Program-made: the position numbers and the translations under genes
Part shown: positions 25,302 to 37,800 of the stretch, piece by piece
How positions within the stretch are numbered: position 1 is the stretch's first letter
Layout: each line of letters opens with the position of its first letter
Notes under the pieces: model-generated
Seen by the model: only the letters and a program-made list of their open reading frames with translations
The model's database searches: none
Told to the model about the DNA's origin: nothing
Assembly (NCBI GenBank): GCA_905221605.1
Contig: CAJNDS010001112.1
Span: forward strand, 1,070,972 to 1,134,971
DNA from: Symbiodinium natans
Taxonomy: Eukaryota > Sar > Dinophyceae > Suessiales > Symbiodiniaceae
Direction of reading: 5' to 3'
DNA length: 64,000 nt

Positions 25302-25770
25302 GTGGCTTTTCAGCTGACTTTAAAGGGCCCCAGTGCATGTCCGGGCCCTCCGCCCGCTCCGCCCTCCGCCCTTCCAGCTCCCCCAACCCCCAACCCCCAC
25401 CCCCATACCGTACGCATCCTGCCACCCCCAACCCCCAACCCCCACCCCCACCCACCCACACTTCCAACCCCTACCCCCACCCCCCACGCACCCCGCCCCC
25501 CACTGAACCCATGGCTCCTGGCCCGTGGCTTTTCAGCTGACTTTAAAGGGCCCCAGCGCATGCCCGGGCCCTCCGCCCGCTCCGCCCTCCGCCCTTCCAG
25601 CTCCCCCAACCCCCAACCCCCACCCCCATACCGTACGCATCCTGCCACCCCCAACCCCCAACCCCCACCCCCACCCACCCACACTTCCAACCCCTACCCC
25701 CACCCCCCACGCACCCCGCCCCCCACTGAACCCATGGCTTCTGGCCCGTGGCTTTTCAGCTGACTTTAAA
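25302..25770. repeat. Tandem 223-bp satellite units
   Basis: The module starting ATGGCTTTTCAGCTGAC-like (GTGGCTTTTCAGCTGACTTT) recurs at exactly 223-bp steps near 25,302, 25,525 and 25,748. Confidence 0.8.
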
Positions 25771-28672
25771 GGGCCCCAGTGCATGCCCGGGCCCTCCGCC
25801 CGCTCCGCCCTCCGCCCTTCCAGCTCCGCCCACTCTCCTCTGGCCCATGCTCCCACTGTCCATCCCCTTGACCTACCCCTCATGGACCCAGCTCCCTACC
25901 CCTTACCCCTCACACCCCTCACGCACCCTGCCCCGCCGCCCATGCCCCTCATGGACCCATGGGTTCTGGCCCCACGGCTCCCCTCCGCCCTTACCCCCAC
26001 CACCCACGCACCCGCTCCCCGCCCGTGCTTGTCCTGGGCCCGTCATGGCTCCACCCCCACCCCCAACCCCCATCCCCAACACCCCACCCTTTCCACACTT
26101 CCAACCCCCACTCCCACCACCCACGCACCCCGCCCCCCCACTGGACCCATGGCTCCTGGCCCCATTGGTGTTGGTCACATTCTTCATCCCTCGACCTGCA
26201 TGGCTGCCAACGCTTGGTCCTTTTATGGCCCCTGCTCCACCCCAACCCCCAACCCCCACGTACGCATCCTGCCACCCCCAACCCCCAACCCCCACCCCCA
26301 CCCACCCACACTTCCAACCCCTACCCCCACCCCCCACGCACCCCGCCCCCCACTGAACCCATGGCTCCTGGCCCGTGGCTTTTCAGCTGACTTTAAAGGG
26401 CTCCAGTGCATGCCCGGGCCCTCCGCCCGCTCCGCCCTCCGCCCTTCCAGCTCCGCCCACTCTCCTCTGGCCCATGCTCCCACTCTCCATCCCCTTGACC
26501 TACCCCTCATGGACCCAGCTCCCTACCCCTTACCCCTCACACCCCTCACGCACCCTGCCCCGCCGCCCATGCCCCTCATGGACCATGGGTTCTGGCCCCA
26601 CGGCTCCCCTCCGCCCGAACCCCCACCACCCACGCACCCGCTCCCCGCCCATCCGCCCTTCCCGCTCCGCAACATTCCCCTTGCCCAAGCCCCCCACGCA
26701 CCCCGCCATGCTTTTCATGGACCCATGGCTCCTGGTCCTATTCTTCATCCCTTGAGCTGCTCCACCCCCACCCGCAACCCCCACCCCCACCCCGCACGCA
26801 CCCTGCCCCGCCGCCCGTGCTTGTCATGGGCCCCTTGCTCCTAGCGTCATGGCTCCACCCCCACCCCCAACCCCCACCCCCAACACCCCACCCTTTCCAC
26901 ACTTCCAACCCCCACCCCCACCACCCACGCACCCCGCCCCCCCACTGGACCCATGGCTCCTGGCCCCATTGGTGTTGGTCACATTCTTCATCCCTCGACC
27001 TGCATGGCTGCCAACGCTGGTCCTATTATGGCCCCTGCTCCACCCCACCCCCCAACCCCCACCCCCATACCGTACGCATCCTGCCACCCCCAACCCCCAA
27101 CCCCCACCCCCACCCACCCACACTTCCAACCCCTACCCCCACCCCCCACGCACCCCGCCCCCCACTGAACCCATGGCTCCTGGCCCGTGGCTTTTCAGCT
27201 GACTTTAAAGGGCCCCAGTGCATGCCCGGGCCCTCCGCCCGCTCCGCCCTCCGCCCTTCCAGCTCCGCCCACTCTCCTCTGGCCCATGCTCCCACTCTCC
27301 ATCCCCTTGACCTACCCCTCATGGACCCAGCTCCCTACCCCTTACCCCTCACGCACCCATTCTTCATCCCTCGACCTGCAGGGCCATGGACCCATGGCTC
27401 CTGGTCCCATGTCTCCCCTCCGCCCCTACCCCCACCACCCACGCACCCGCTCCCCGCCCATCCGCCCTTCCCGCTCCGCATACATTCTGTTTGCCCAAGC
27501 CCCCCACGCACCCCGCCATGCTCCACCCCCACCCGCAACCCCCACCCTGCCCCGCCGCCTGTGCTTGTCATGGGCCCGCCCCCCACTCACTGAACCCATG
27601 GCTCCTGGCCCCATTGGCTCATGGTCCACGGCCCATGGGTGTGGCTTCTCAGCTGACTTTGAAGGGCCCCAGTGCAAGCGGAGCCCTCCGCCCTTCCAGC
27701 TCCGCCTACCCCCCTCTGGCCCATGCTCCCACTCTCATCCCTCGACCTGCATGGCTGCCAATGCTGGTCCTATTATGGCCCCTGCTCCACCCCAACCCCC
27801 AACCCCCACCCCCATACCGTACGCACCCTGCCACGCCCAACCCCCTGCCCCGCCGCCTGTGCTTGTCATGGGCCCGCCCCCCACTGAACCCATGGCTCCT
27901 GGCCCCATTGGCTCATGGTCCACGGCCCATGGGTGTGGCTTCTCAGCTGACTTTACAGGGCCCCAGTGCAAGCCCGGGCCCTCCGCCCGCTCCGCCCTCC
28001 GCCCTTCCAGCTCCGCCTACCCCCCTCTGCCACTCTCATCCCTCGACCTGCATGGCTGCCAATGCTGGTCCTACAAATGGCCCCTGCTCCACCCCAACCC
28101 CCAACCCCACCCCCATACCGCACGCACCCTGCCACGCCCAACCCCCAACCCCCACACCACCCCCCACCAACACTCCCCTAACCCACCCCCACGCACCACC
28201 GACCAACACGGAACCCATGGCTCATGGCCCCTTGAGCTCATGGGTCCACGGCCCCATGCATGGGTGTGGCTTCCAGCACTGACTTTAAAGGGCCCACCCC
28301 CCCCACCCCCCCCCACCACCACCCCCCCCCACCCCCCCCACCCCCACCCCCACCCCCACCCCCCTCCCTGCCACCCCCAACCCCCAACCCCCCACCCACG
28401 CACCCAGCCCCCCCACTGAACCCATGGCTCCTGGCCCCATTGGCTCATGGTCCACGGCCCATGGGTGTGGCTTCCCAGCTGACTTTAAAAGCGCCCCAGT
28501 GCATGCCCGGCCCCACCCCCCTCCCTGCCACCCCCAACCCCCAACCCCCACCCCCACCCACCCACACTTCCAACCCCTACCCCCACCCCCACGCTACCCT
28601 ACATTTAGAGGACTTATAAGGCCATACAACTTGACGCGGCGCACGCACAGCCGCTCCCTACATGCGGCGCAC

Positions 28673-28758
28673 GCACTGCCGCTGATGATAGTCGCACATG
28701 GAGTTGGTATCCCACTGAGTCCGCGGCCATTTGTCCACCATGGTCTTGTCCACGCGAA

Positions 28759-28761
<3 letters not shown>
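28673..28761 (-). CDS. Strong exon candidate with both splice sites
   Basis: TATAG| acceptor and AGTGC|GTGCGC donor. Peptide V-D-K-T-M-V-D-K-W-P-R-T-Q-W-D-T-N-S-M-C then D-Y-H-Q-R-Q-C. A (TA)n tract lies right at the acceptor. No family recognised. Confidence 0.65.
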
Positions 28762-28800
<39 letters not shown>

Positions 28801-31800
28801 ATCCGCGGCCGGAGCCCACAGTGCCTTGGCCCCCCTTGGAGGGGGTCGGCGGCACTGGCGGTAGCCATTAAATATATAGACACACATACGTGACTGCACA
28901 AAGATCACCCCTAGCTGCTATAGCTGAGGGCTTAGAGGGCTCAGGGGCTTGAACTCACAAGCCCCGAACCGATTTTTGAGCGCCGGGACGCGAGTGACGG
29001 AGCAAACGGTGTACGCGGGCTTCACAATGTGGCCGAAGTCGTAGGCCACCCTGCCATGCGGGTTGAGGGCTTCGAGCTTCCCAAAGAGCCCTCTACCCCC
29101 TCCTTGAGGAATAGTTACCTTAGATCATACTAAGGATCCCTACATAAAGTAAGCAATATTCCCTAACTGAGGACAACTCTGCGAAAGGAAGGCCTCGAGG
29201 GCTCCAGTGGGCCGCAAACAAGAAGGAACTGCCCTCTCACCGGGTGGGCCGGAGAGACTCATATGCATGCAGGGGGCGCTGAGGAGACGATGCTGCCTCC
29301 GAAAGATCCCCCCCCCCCACTCCCCCCTTAACCGAAGTTGCCTAGATCCGAAACGCCCTAAACCCCTAAACCCTAAACCCCTAAACCCTAAACCGCCCTG
29401 GGCTTTTTTGTGTAACCTGAGAGCTAGGTTCTGGCGAAGCTCTTGGAGTAGAGGCCCGGAGATGCTCGCACTACTTTCGGGTTTAGGGTTTAGGGTTTAG
29501 GGTTTAGGTTTAGGGTTTAGGGTTTAGGGTTTAGGGTTTAGGGTTTAGGGTTTAGGGTTTAGGGTTTAGGGTTTAGGGTTTAGGGTTTAGGGTCTGGGGT
29601 CTGGGGTCTGGGGTCTAGGGTTTAGGGTTTAGGGTTTAGGGTTTAAGGTTCAAGGCTTCGGTGCTTGGCTGAGCTTAGGGCGCCCAGAACTTTGGAGGAG
29701 GGCTGACGTCAGGGCTGGCTACACCCTTAGCAGAGTTCAGCTTCGGGTTGTTTAGGGTTTTGGGATGTTCCCACTTATATTAACAGTCCTAAATCCGGAT
29801 CAGAATACCCCCGATTTTGATCCCCATTAAAGACTGTTAGTATAAGGGGGAACATCCCCAAAACCGCTCCGGCAGGTTTCTCCGAGGCCAGCACCTCGGT
29901 GTCCTCGAATCACCCGCGACTCCGTACACGTAGCGGACGGGAGCGGCAGCGCCGCTTCCCTGCGCCTGCGTGGCGAAGCTCCCAGGCCCCAACAACCCAA
30001 ATCCTCTAAGCCGAACTCTCTAAACCCTAAATAAACCCTAAACCCCTCTAAACCAGACCCTCTAAACCCCCAAACCCTCTTTCATGATGTCATTGCAGAG
30101 GCTCCAAAGCGGAAAACCGAAGCCCTTGAACCCAAGCCCTTGAACCCAAAAGAAACTAAGGGGACTCAAACCCTAAACCCTAAGCCCCAAACCCTAAACC
30201 CTAAACCCTAAACCCTAAACCCTAAACCCTAAACCCTAAACCCTAAACCAACCCTAAGCCTCAAACCCGAAACCCCAAAAACGCATGGTGGCCGAGCTCA
30301 AGGCTCGGTTCTCTTGGGTCTTGTTTGTTTTAACATTGTCTGCCACCCTGAATTACCAGGCATTATCTGAAACAACCCTAAACCCTAAACCCAAAACCCT
30401 AAACCCTAAACCCTAAACCCCAAACCACCCCCCTTGTGGAAGTAGCCGTCTGGTCTGGGAGTTCGGGTTCAGGGATTTGGGGTAGGGACTTAGGGGCCTA
30501 AGGAAGAGGGTTTGGGGTTTGGGTCCCTCAAGGATTTAGGACTTAGGGCCCAGGGATGCGTAGGGCTAGGGCTCTGAGGGATTTCGGCGCTTGGGGTTGA
30601 GGGACTCTCCGGCTGGCAACTACCATGCCGACCATACCCATACCCATGGATAGGAGCTGGCCTTCACTGGTTCATGTCCCTCCTTCTTTTCGCATGTGTA
30701 TGCACGCACCGCCGGCCTCGTACACCTTCGCCTCACCTCAGCGGGAGTCTACCCAGCGTCTGAATGGACGCAGACGTGACACAATATCTGGATCTGATTT
30801 TGGGGCAGGTCGGACTTTCTAAAAAAGTCTCTTGGTTCCCAAGCTTTGAGGTGAAGCCGGATCGGACGACCTGCATACCTGCCTTCTAAGCTGGCGCGCG
30901 GAGGCCGTGCTAAAGACATCTTGGAGACTCCAGTGAGCTACAGCGGAACAGATACGAAACCAAAAATCTTCAGGGCTTGCTCTCTGAATCACTGTGCTGC
31001 TTGCTTTCAAGCAGCCGTGCGTGGCATGTGCGGCGTAGTCCCCAACAGCACTTCGCCAGTTTGGCGCCGCGTCCTTTCGACTGATTACACAAGCTACGTC
31101 TAAGGCTTTGAAGGGACTCTATTTGGGGGTTTCCGAAAATAGGGGTACCCTTTTTGGGGGTATAAAAGGGACCCCTTTTTTGGGAAATACCCATTTCGGA
31201 ACAATCCCCTCATCGTACGGCTGCAGCCAGTCCTCGCTCTTGTACCAAGCGACAAGACCAGGTGACTGGGCATAGTCCTTGGACTTCGGAGGCTGCTTCG
31301 GGGCGTAGGGCCCACAATCCAACCCCACTTCTCTCAACTCCTTAAACCCCATAGAGAGGGCGCGAAAACTGCAGCTCCGCAGCGTTGATAGAATATCCTT
31401 TAAGTTTTTGGTTCTGGGGCCAAGGCTAGAGGTATCAAAGTCTCTAGGCGTTGGGTTTACGGGACGCTTCCCGCCAGGGTTAGAGGCCTCAGCGTCCCGC
31501 GTGCCTGTGTCGTGCAGCAGGACACGTTCCATCCTAGCGGTCCTAGCGTCTGAGTTCCCCGAAAACCCTTCAAACCTTCGTCACCCCCCCCCCGTTCAAC
31601 CCTTTAGAGCCCTAGGACCCTTCTAAGGTGCCATAGAATCCCATAGAAACTCTGCGTCTCGGCCTCTGAAGACACCCTATGCAACCCTTGAGGCCCCCAA
31701 AAATGGGCCCAGGCTCCAGGTGGTCGACTTGGCTACTCAACCCTTGAGGCCCTAAAAATGGGCCCAGGCTCCAGGTGCTCGACTTGGAACTTCTCCAACA

Positions 31801-34800
31801 CCCAGTTCTGCGCCACGAGTGGGCCCACCTGCGGTGAGCCATCCATCTGCCTCCTGGGCCGGCGGCTCTGAGGGGCTCCCAGGGTTTCCATAAGGGCTCT
31901 GTGAGGCTTCTTCTCAGATATCTCTAAATTACAGTACTACAAGTAAACATCATAATTATGATAATAGTAACAATAGTAATAATAAGATTGCTAATCATCT
32001 CGGGCAGGGAAAACACCCGCGCTCAAATCCGACGGGACGGGCAGAGCGGGAAGGCAGGAGTGCGCCCGCGAAGAAAGGCCCACACGGACATCCAGACCTG
32101 AGAATAGTAATGATAATCATAAAAAAAAACAATAATAATAATAATACGAATAGTAATAATACTACTAATAGCAATAATAATAATTGGGGAAGTCCCAACC
32201 CTCGACGATCCCTCAAGGATTCCCACGTAGAGACTGCGATCGACTCGACGGCGCAGGGGGGTGAGGACAGCTGGTCAGCTGGTCAACAGGGTTTAAGATT
32301 TAGGGTTTAGGGTTTAGGGTTTAGGGTTTTGGGTTTTGGGTTTAGGGGCTGGCACCCAGCACAAAGGGGGGCGCGGAGGGCAACAGAAGACTCCACCGGT
32401 CAGACCTCTCAACTTGGAGGCTGAAACCCAGAGCCAGTTTACGTGTTGGACCTTACACAGCAACTCGCTTGCTGAGTTTAGGCGCCTAAACTCAGCTTGC
32501 ATTGGAGGTTTGCGAGGATTAGGGGCTCCTTTTTGATATTGAGCCTCTGGGGGCCATAGGGCTTGATGATGCTGAAGCTTGTGGTCCGTGCGGTTCTGGG
32601 CTTTTGCCCATGGTCAAAAACAGTCCTTACAAGCGGGGGGGGGGGGGTGAACACACATCATGTCGTGAAAAACCACATCACCCCAATGTGGACGCTCACG
32701 CAGAGAATTCCCCATCACTCGAGGGAATACACATCACAAGATACGAAACCCCAATGTGGACGCTGTTTTCGGCTGCCACTGAGACCTCAAAATCCACCAG
32801 ACCTCGCGGAGGCCCATGTGTCGGGCCATTTTTACATCAATCTGGCATAAATTTTGGCAGCAAATCCCGAAGGAGACGCTCGGTTTGTATCAACATACGG
32901 AATGTTGATCTTCGAATTACACACCTGAGACCCGCAGCTGCTCGAGTGCACACTGACTGCCTGCTGCCTGCTGCATGTGTCTGGCGGACCAAACACTGCG
33001 ACGGAGCCCGGTTTTGATATAGAAAAAAAGTGCATTAGACCAGCTAGAACGGAAACGTCCTGCCAACTGCCTTAAACAAACTTGAAGCCGTGGTGGCAGC
33101 TTGGATCAGCGCCAAGTCTTATTCCAAAATGCAAACCCAATGTGGAGATTTGACGCAGGCGCCCCAGTGTGGATGCCGATCGATGTGTATGTACACCGAG
33201 CGATGCGAGTTAAAAGACCCCCTCCCGCATGTGTTTCACAGGTTTTCTTTCCGTATAAATAAGTATCTATATCTATATATATCTATATATATATACAAAT
33301 GCCATAGATTCTTAATGTTATAGGGTTTGTAAGTTTGTAGGATTCATAGGGTCTGTCGGGCTCGGAGAGGGCTGTGACAATGGGCTGTGTGGGACGGCTC
33401 GGGCTTATAAGAAGGGAGCGTTGGTCTTTGCGTGTCTGGAGAAGCCTTGTGAGAAGAGTGCCACGCCATCCCGGTTGAGGGGTCGAAACCCTAACCCTAA
33501 AGCCTGAAGCCTAAGCCGTAAACCCTAAGCCCTAAGCCCTAAACCGTAAACCCTAAACCCAAAGCCTTGAGTTCGGGTTTGGGTGAAGGGACCCCGAAAC
33601 CCGACTTTCTCAACGTGCGAACCCGTTTGAAAACAGACCCCACACCCCCGAGACATCGAAAAAGCTTGCTCTCATGCTTCACAGCCAAGGGGCCTCGTCT
33701 TTGAGTTCAGGCTGCTTCTCCGGGGGTGGAAATGGGGGCTGAGTTCTTGTGGCCATTCCAGCAGCTGTGACCCTGAACCCTAAACTCGAAACCTTTGAAG
33801 GCAAGGTGCCCAGCGCCGGGCATCCGAAGGAAGCGTCGGAGAAATGGGACGTAGAGCGCAATGGCCTGGCGTCGTTGCAGTGCTCGAAGGAGCTGTGCCA
33901 CCCTAAACCCTAAACCCTAAACCCCCAAATTATAAGGTTTCGAGCGCAGGCGACCTGATCATCCTACCGATGAAGCCCATGAGCCTTCAAGCAGGGCTGA
34001 GGGTCTGTAGGGCTTCAATCCTAAAACCCTCCAAAAAGCCTTCCGAGTTGTGCTGTGAGGCTTTTTCAAAGGCTTTGGATGCAACGTCAGAAAGGTCCAC
34101 ACAAGGGAGACAGAAAACTTGCACGCATGGAGGCGTTGAAGATGGTTGAAGGGCTTTGAAGGCTTCGGGCTCTGGAGGGTTCGGGTTTCGTTCGGTGCTG
34201 AAAATGCTCCATGGCACTTTTTCCTTCTTTCCTCCTGCTCTGCCCGGCTTGCTGCCAAGAAGCTCCATCCCCCAGCTCGATGATCTGAAACCTCTCCCAA
34301 GCCATCCAACCTATGCAGCGCGACATAATCGGGTTGGGCTCTGTGCCTTGGGATGTTCCCCCCTATACCTAGCAGTCCTTCATCGGGATTCTATCAAGGG
34401 GTACTGTAATCTCTGTTAAGGACTGTTAGTATAAGGGGGAACATCCCAAGCTGTGCCCCTGATTCTGCTTCCCCGTATGAACAATACTGCGACGCAGCAG
34501 CGGCTGTGAATGACAGTTTCACGAGCCTCCACGTACTATGAATTGCACATGATGGCACCCCCACCTGTGCGCACCTATGACAGGGTGACTAGATGCAGCA
34601 AGGCAGCTTTCGTCAAACGCGTCGAAGTTGAACAGAAGCAGGTCGGCAAGGTTGTCCGAACCCCGTATGCCTTGCGCGAGGCGCGAGACTCGCAAAGGGG
34701 ACCTGCTCCACCCATTAGGGTTTAGGGTTTAGGGTTTGGGGTTTAGGGGTTTAGGGGTTTCGGGGTTTAGGGGTTAGGGTTTAGGGTTTAGGGTTTAGGG

Positions 34801-37800
34801 TTTAGGGTTTAAGGTTTAGGGTTTAGGGTTTAGGGTTTAGGGTTCAGGGTTTAGGGTTTAGGGTTTAGGGTTTGGGTTTAGGGTTTAGGAGCCTGTGCAA
34901 TACAGCCTGAGGTCTTGTGGGCAACTTGCAAGCGCGGCCGAGCTTCGCGCAAAGCCATTGTGGTAGAAGTTGTGCAAGGCCACATCCCCATTACTGCCCG
35001 CGTCCACGACAGTAAAGCGCTCCCATGTCCACTCTTTTGGCATGGGTATCTCACTTTCTCCGCCTCAGCACGGCAAATGTTGCCTCCTGCTGCTGCATAC
35101 AACCTGAAATCAAATCAATCCAAACCTGCGTCTCTGGTGAGACAGGGTTACTACCCCGCCCCCCGCCCCCCCACCCCCCCGGCCAAACAAAAAACAACAC
35201 AAATAAACAAGATAATAAGAAAAAACCAATCTCAGGCCAGAGGCTGGCGTCCATTATCGGGGAATGCGCTCGGGCAAAGCTGCCCCAATGTGCGTTGCGC
35301 AGCCTTTGCTCGACCCTCCAAGCCTTTAGGCCTGGACCCCACAGATGCTCCGAAAACGTTTGGAAAAATCCACACGCCCGAACAGTCCTCTTCTCAAAAA
35401 CCCTAAACCCAAACAACTTTGCCCCAACAACCCAAGAAAACCCAAAACCAAATGGCGGGTTCTTAGTAGGGAATGAGGGAATGAGGTACCCTCGATGATG
35501 CCTTAAAGGGTATATATGGGGCCCTTATTCCCTCATTCCCCATCGTAAACTCCGAAAAGTTGGAACATCCTAATGCCCATACCCCAAAGGCATACTAGAG
35601 GGAATCCCAGCAGTCATCCTTAAGCCATGTTCCAACTCTCTGAAGTTTACTGTACTACCGGGGGGAGCTGTTCTGAGAGCAACGTGGATAATGTTTAAGG
35701 TTTAGGGTTTAGGGTTTCCTAGTTCATGGTTTGGATAGTACTAAAATGCAAATTTCTCTTCCTTACTGAGTTTAAGTACCCTTAAACATGTAAAAAGCCA
35801 CCCCACAATATGACAAAGTTTTGAGGGCTTCACAATTGAGGCACCCCTTCCCTTTTCTTTTCCGGTGAGCTTTCAGACTTTTCGGTGGAGGCCTACCCTA
35901 TAACCCTAAACCCTAAACCCTAAAGCCTATGAAGCGCAAGGCGCGAAATGACGTCCCCGGGCCAGACGGAAGCTGTGACCATCTCCTGGACCGGGTCTTT
36001 CGGAGATTTAGGGTTTGGGGTTTCGGGTTTGGGGTTTCGGGTTTGGGGTTTAGGGTTTAGGGTTTAGGGTTTAGGCTTTGAGGTTTGAGGTTTAGGGTTT
36101 AGGGGGTTAGGGGTTAGGGGTTTAGGGTTTAGGGTTTAGGGTTTAGGGTTTAGGGTTTAGGGTTTAGGGTTTAGGGTTTAGGGTTTAGGGTTTAGGGTTT
36201 AGGGTTTAGGGAGCAAAAGCGGCCTTCTGCTTCCAGGCGAGGATGCGCTCGTTGGGAGTCCATCCTTGCCTGACACTTCAACGGCCAGGTCTTCCCAAGC
36301 CCTCGGTCTAAGGGTTAGGGTTTAGGGTTTAGGGTTTAGGGTTTAGGGTTTAGGGTTTAGGGTTTAGGGTTTAGGGTTTGGGGTTTAGGTTAGGGTTTAG
36401 GGTTTAGGGTTTAAGGTTTGGGGTTTAGGGTTTAGGGTAAACCCTCAACCCCAAAAAGACGGTTCAGGGTTTAGGGGTGCCGAGCCAAATACGCCAGCAC
36501 ATCTAACTCGCATGGGTTGAATCATTGTGAATGCGACTGCGGAGACCAACACATGTACTGCCATAGGAAGCTGCAAGGGAATCCTGTGCAAAAAACGTAA
36601 AGGAAGTAAGAATGCCCCGAACCCCGAACCCTGAACCCTAAACCCTAAACCCCAAACCCCAAACCCTAACCCTAAACCCCAGTATTGGATAGCAGCAGGC
36701 TGTTTCAAAATCGCAAACCTCATTGGCCACTTCTCTACATCATGCTCCGTCTTGAGATACTGCTACAAGGCGGCCCCTAATCTTTAGGGTACCCCAAAAA
36801 ACGACCATCTTTTGAGAACGGACCGCATGGATTTGAATCGGCAATTCAGCCGGGTGCGGCCCCGCGTGAGGCAAAGCTCCAGGATACTAGCGCACACGAA
36901 GCAGTCACACGGAAAACCCTAAACCCCAAACCCTAAACCCTAAACCCTAAACCCTAAACCCTAAACCCTAAACCCTGCTTGGAGCCGGGATTTGCTGCCA
37001 CGGTGCAACGAGATGTCATCTTCCCAGGCCGCGCGCCCAAACCTAGCATGGCACGCCAGACTGTGAGAAACAGCGGCTGGCTACGGTTCCATGAGCATCA
37101 TCATGATGTTTGTGCAACTACTAACTAAATATGAAGACATGCGTATATGTATATGTAAATGGATGTGTCTATGTGTATGTATTTGTATATGTATGCGTAT
37201 ATGTATATGTATATGGATATGGATATGTATATAAATCCTAAACCCTAAACCCTAAACCCTAAACCCGAAACCCTAACCCTTTAGAGGATTCCGCAGAGAG
37301 CCCCGCCGAGCATCCCTGGAGTGCCGGGAGAGAAAGGCGGCTTAGGGTTTAGGGTTTGGGGTTTAGGGTTTGGGGTTTAGGGTTTAGGGTTTAGGGTTTA
37401 GGGTTTGGGGTTTAGGGTTTAGGGTTTAGGGTTTAGGGTTTAGGGTTTAGGGGTTTAGGGGTTTAGGGGTTTAGGGGTTTAGGGGTTTAAAGTTTAGGGT
37501 TTGGGGTTTAAGGTTTAGGGTTTAGGGTTTAGGGTATGTTTGGAGACACGCCCCGGCGAAGCCCGCAACAGTCCCGGCGAGTATCCATATGGAGTGCCCA
37601 GAGAATCCCGCAGAGAGGTAGCTGTAGGGTGGGGATGAGCGAAGTAAAGCATGTAATTGATAGGGTTTAGGGTTTAGGGTTTAGGGTTTAGGGTTTAGGG
37701 TTTAGGGTTTAGGGTTTAGGGTGTGTGTGTACATAAGCATATACATGTATCAGCATCCGGGGCCCTCGTGACGGAGTGGCGTGCGCTGGAGCGTCGAGGG

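Larger units (their letters stand above)
22265..28610. repeat. C-rich higher-order satellite, 6.3 kb
   Basis: Almost G-free runs such as CCCCCACCCCCAACCCCC alternate with recurring modules (CATGGACCCATGGGTTCTGG; GCTTTTCAGCTGACTTTAAA; TCGACCTGCATGGCTGCCAA). Modules are shuffled in order and number. Many long frames exist on both strands only because stops are rare in this composition; I do not call a protein. Minus strand is G-quadruplex-prone, plus strand i-motif-prone. Confidence 0.9.

Noticed and set aside
22273-28619. Many long proline/histidine-rich open frames on both strands
   Set aside because: They follow from near absence of stop codons in C-rich satellite DNA; all frames are open together and modules shift frame between copies.
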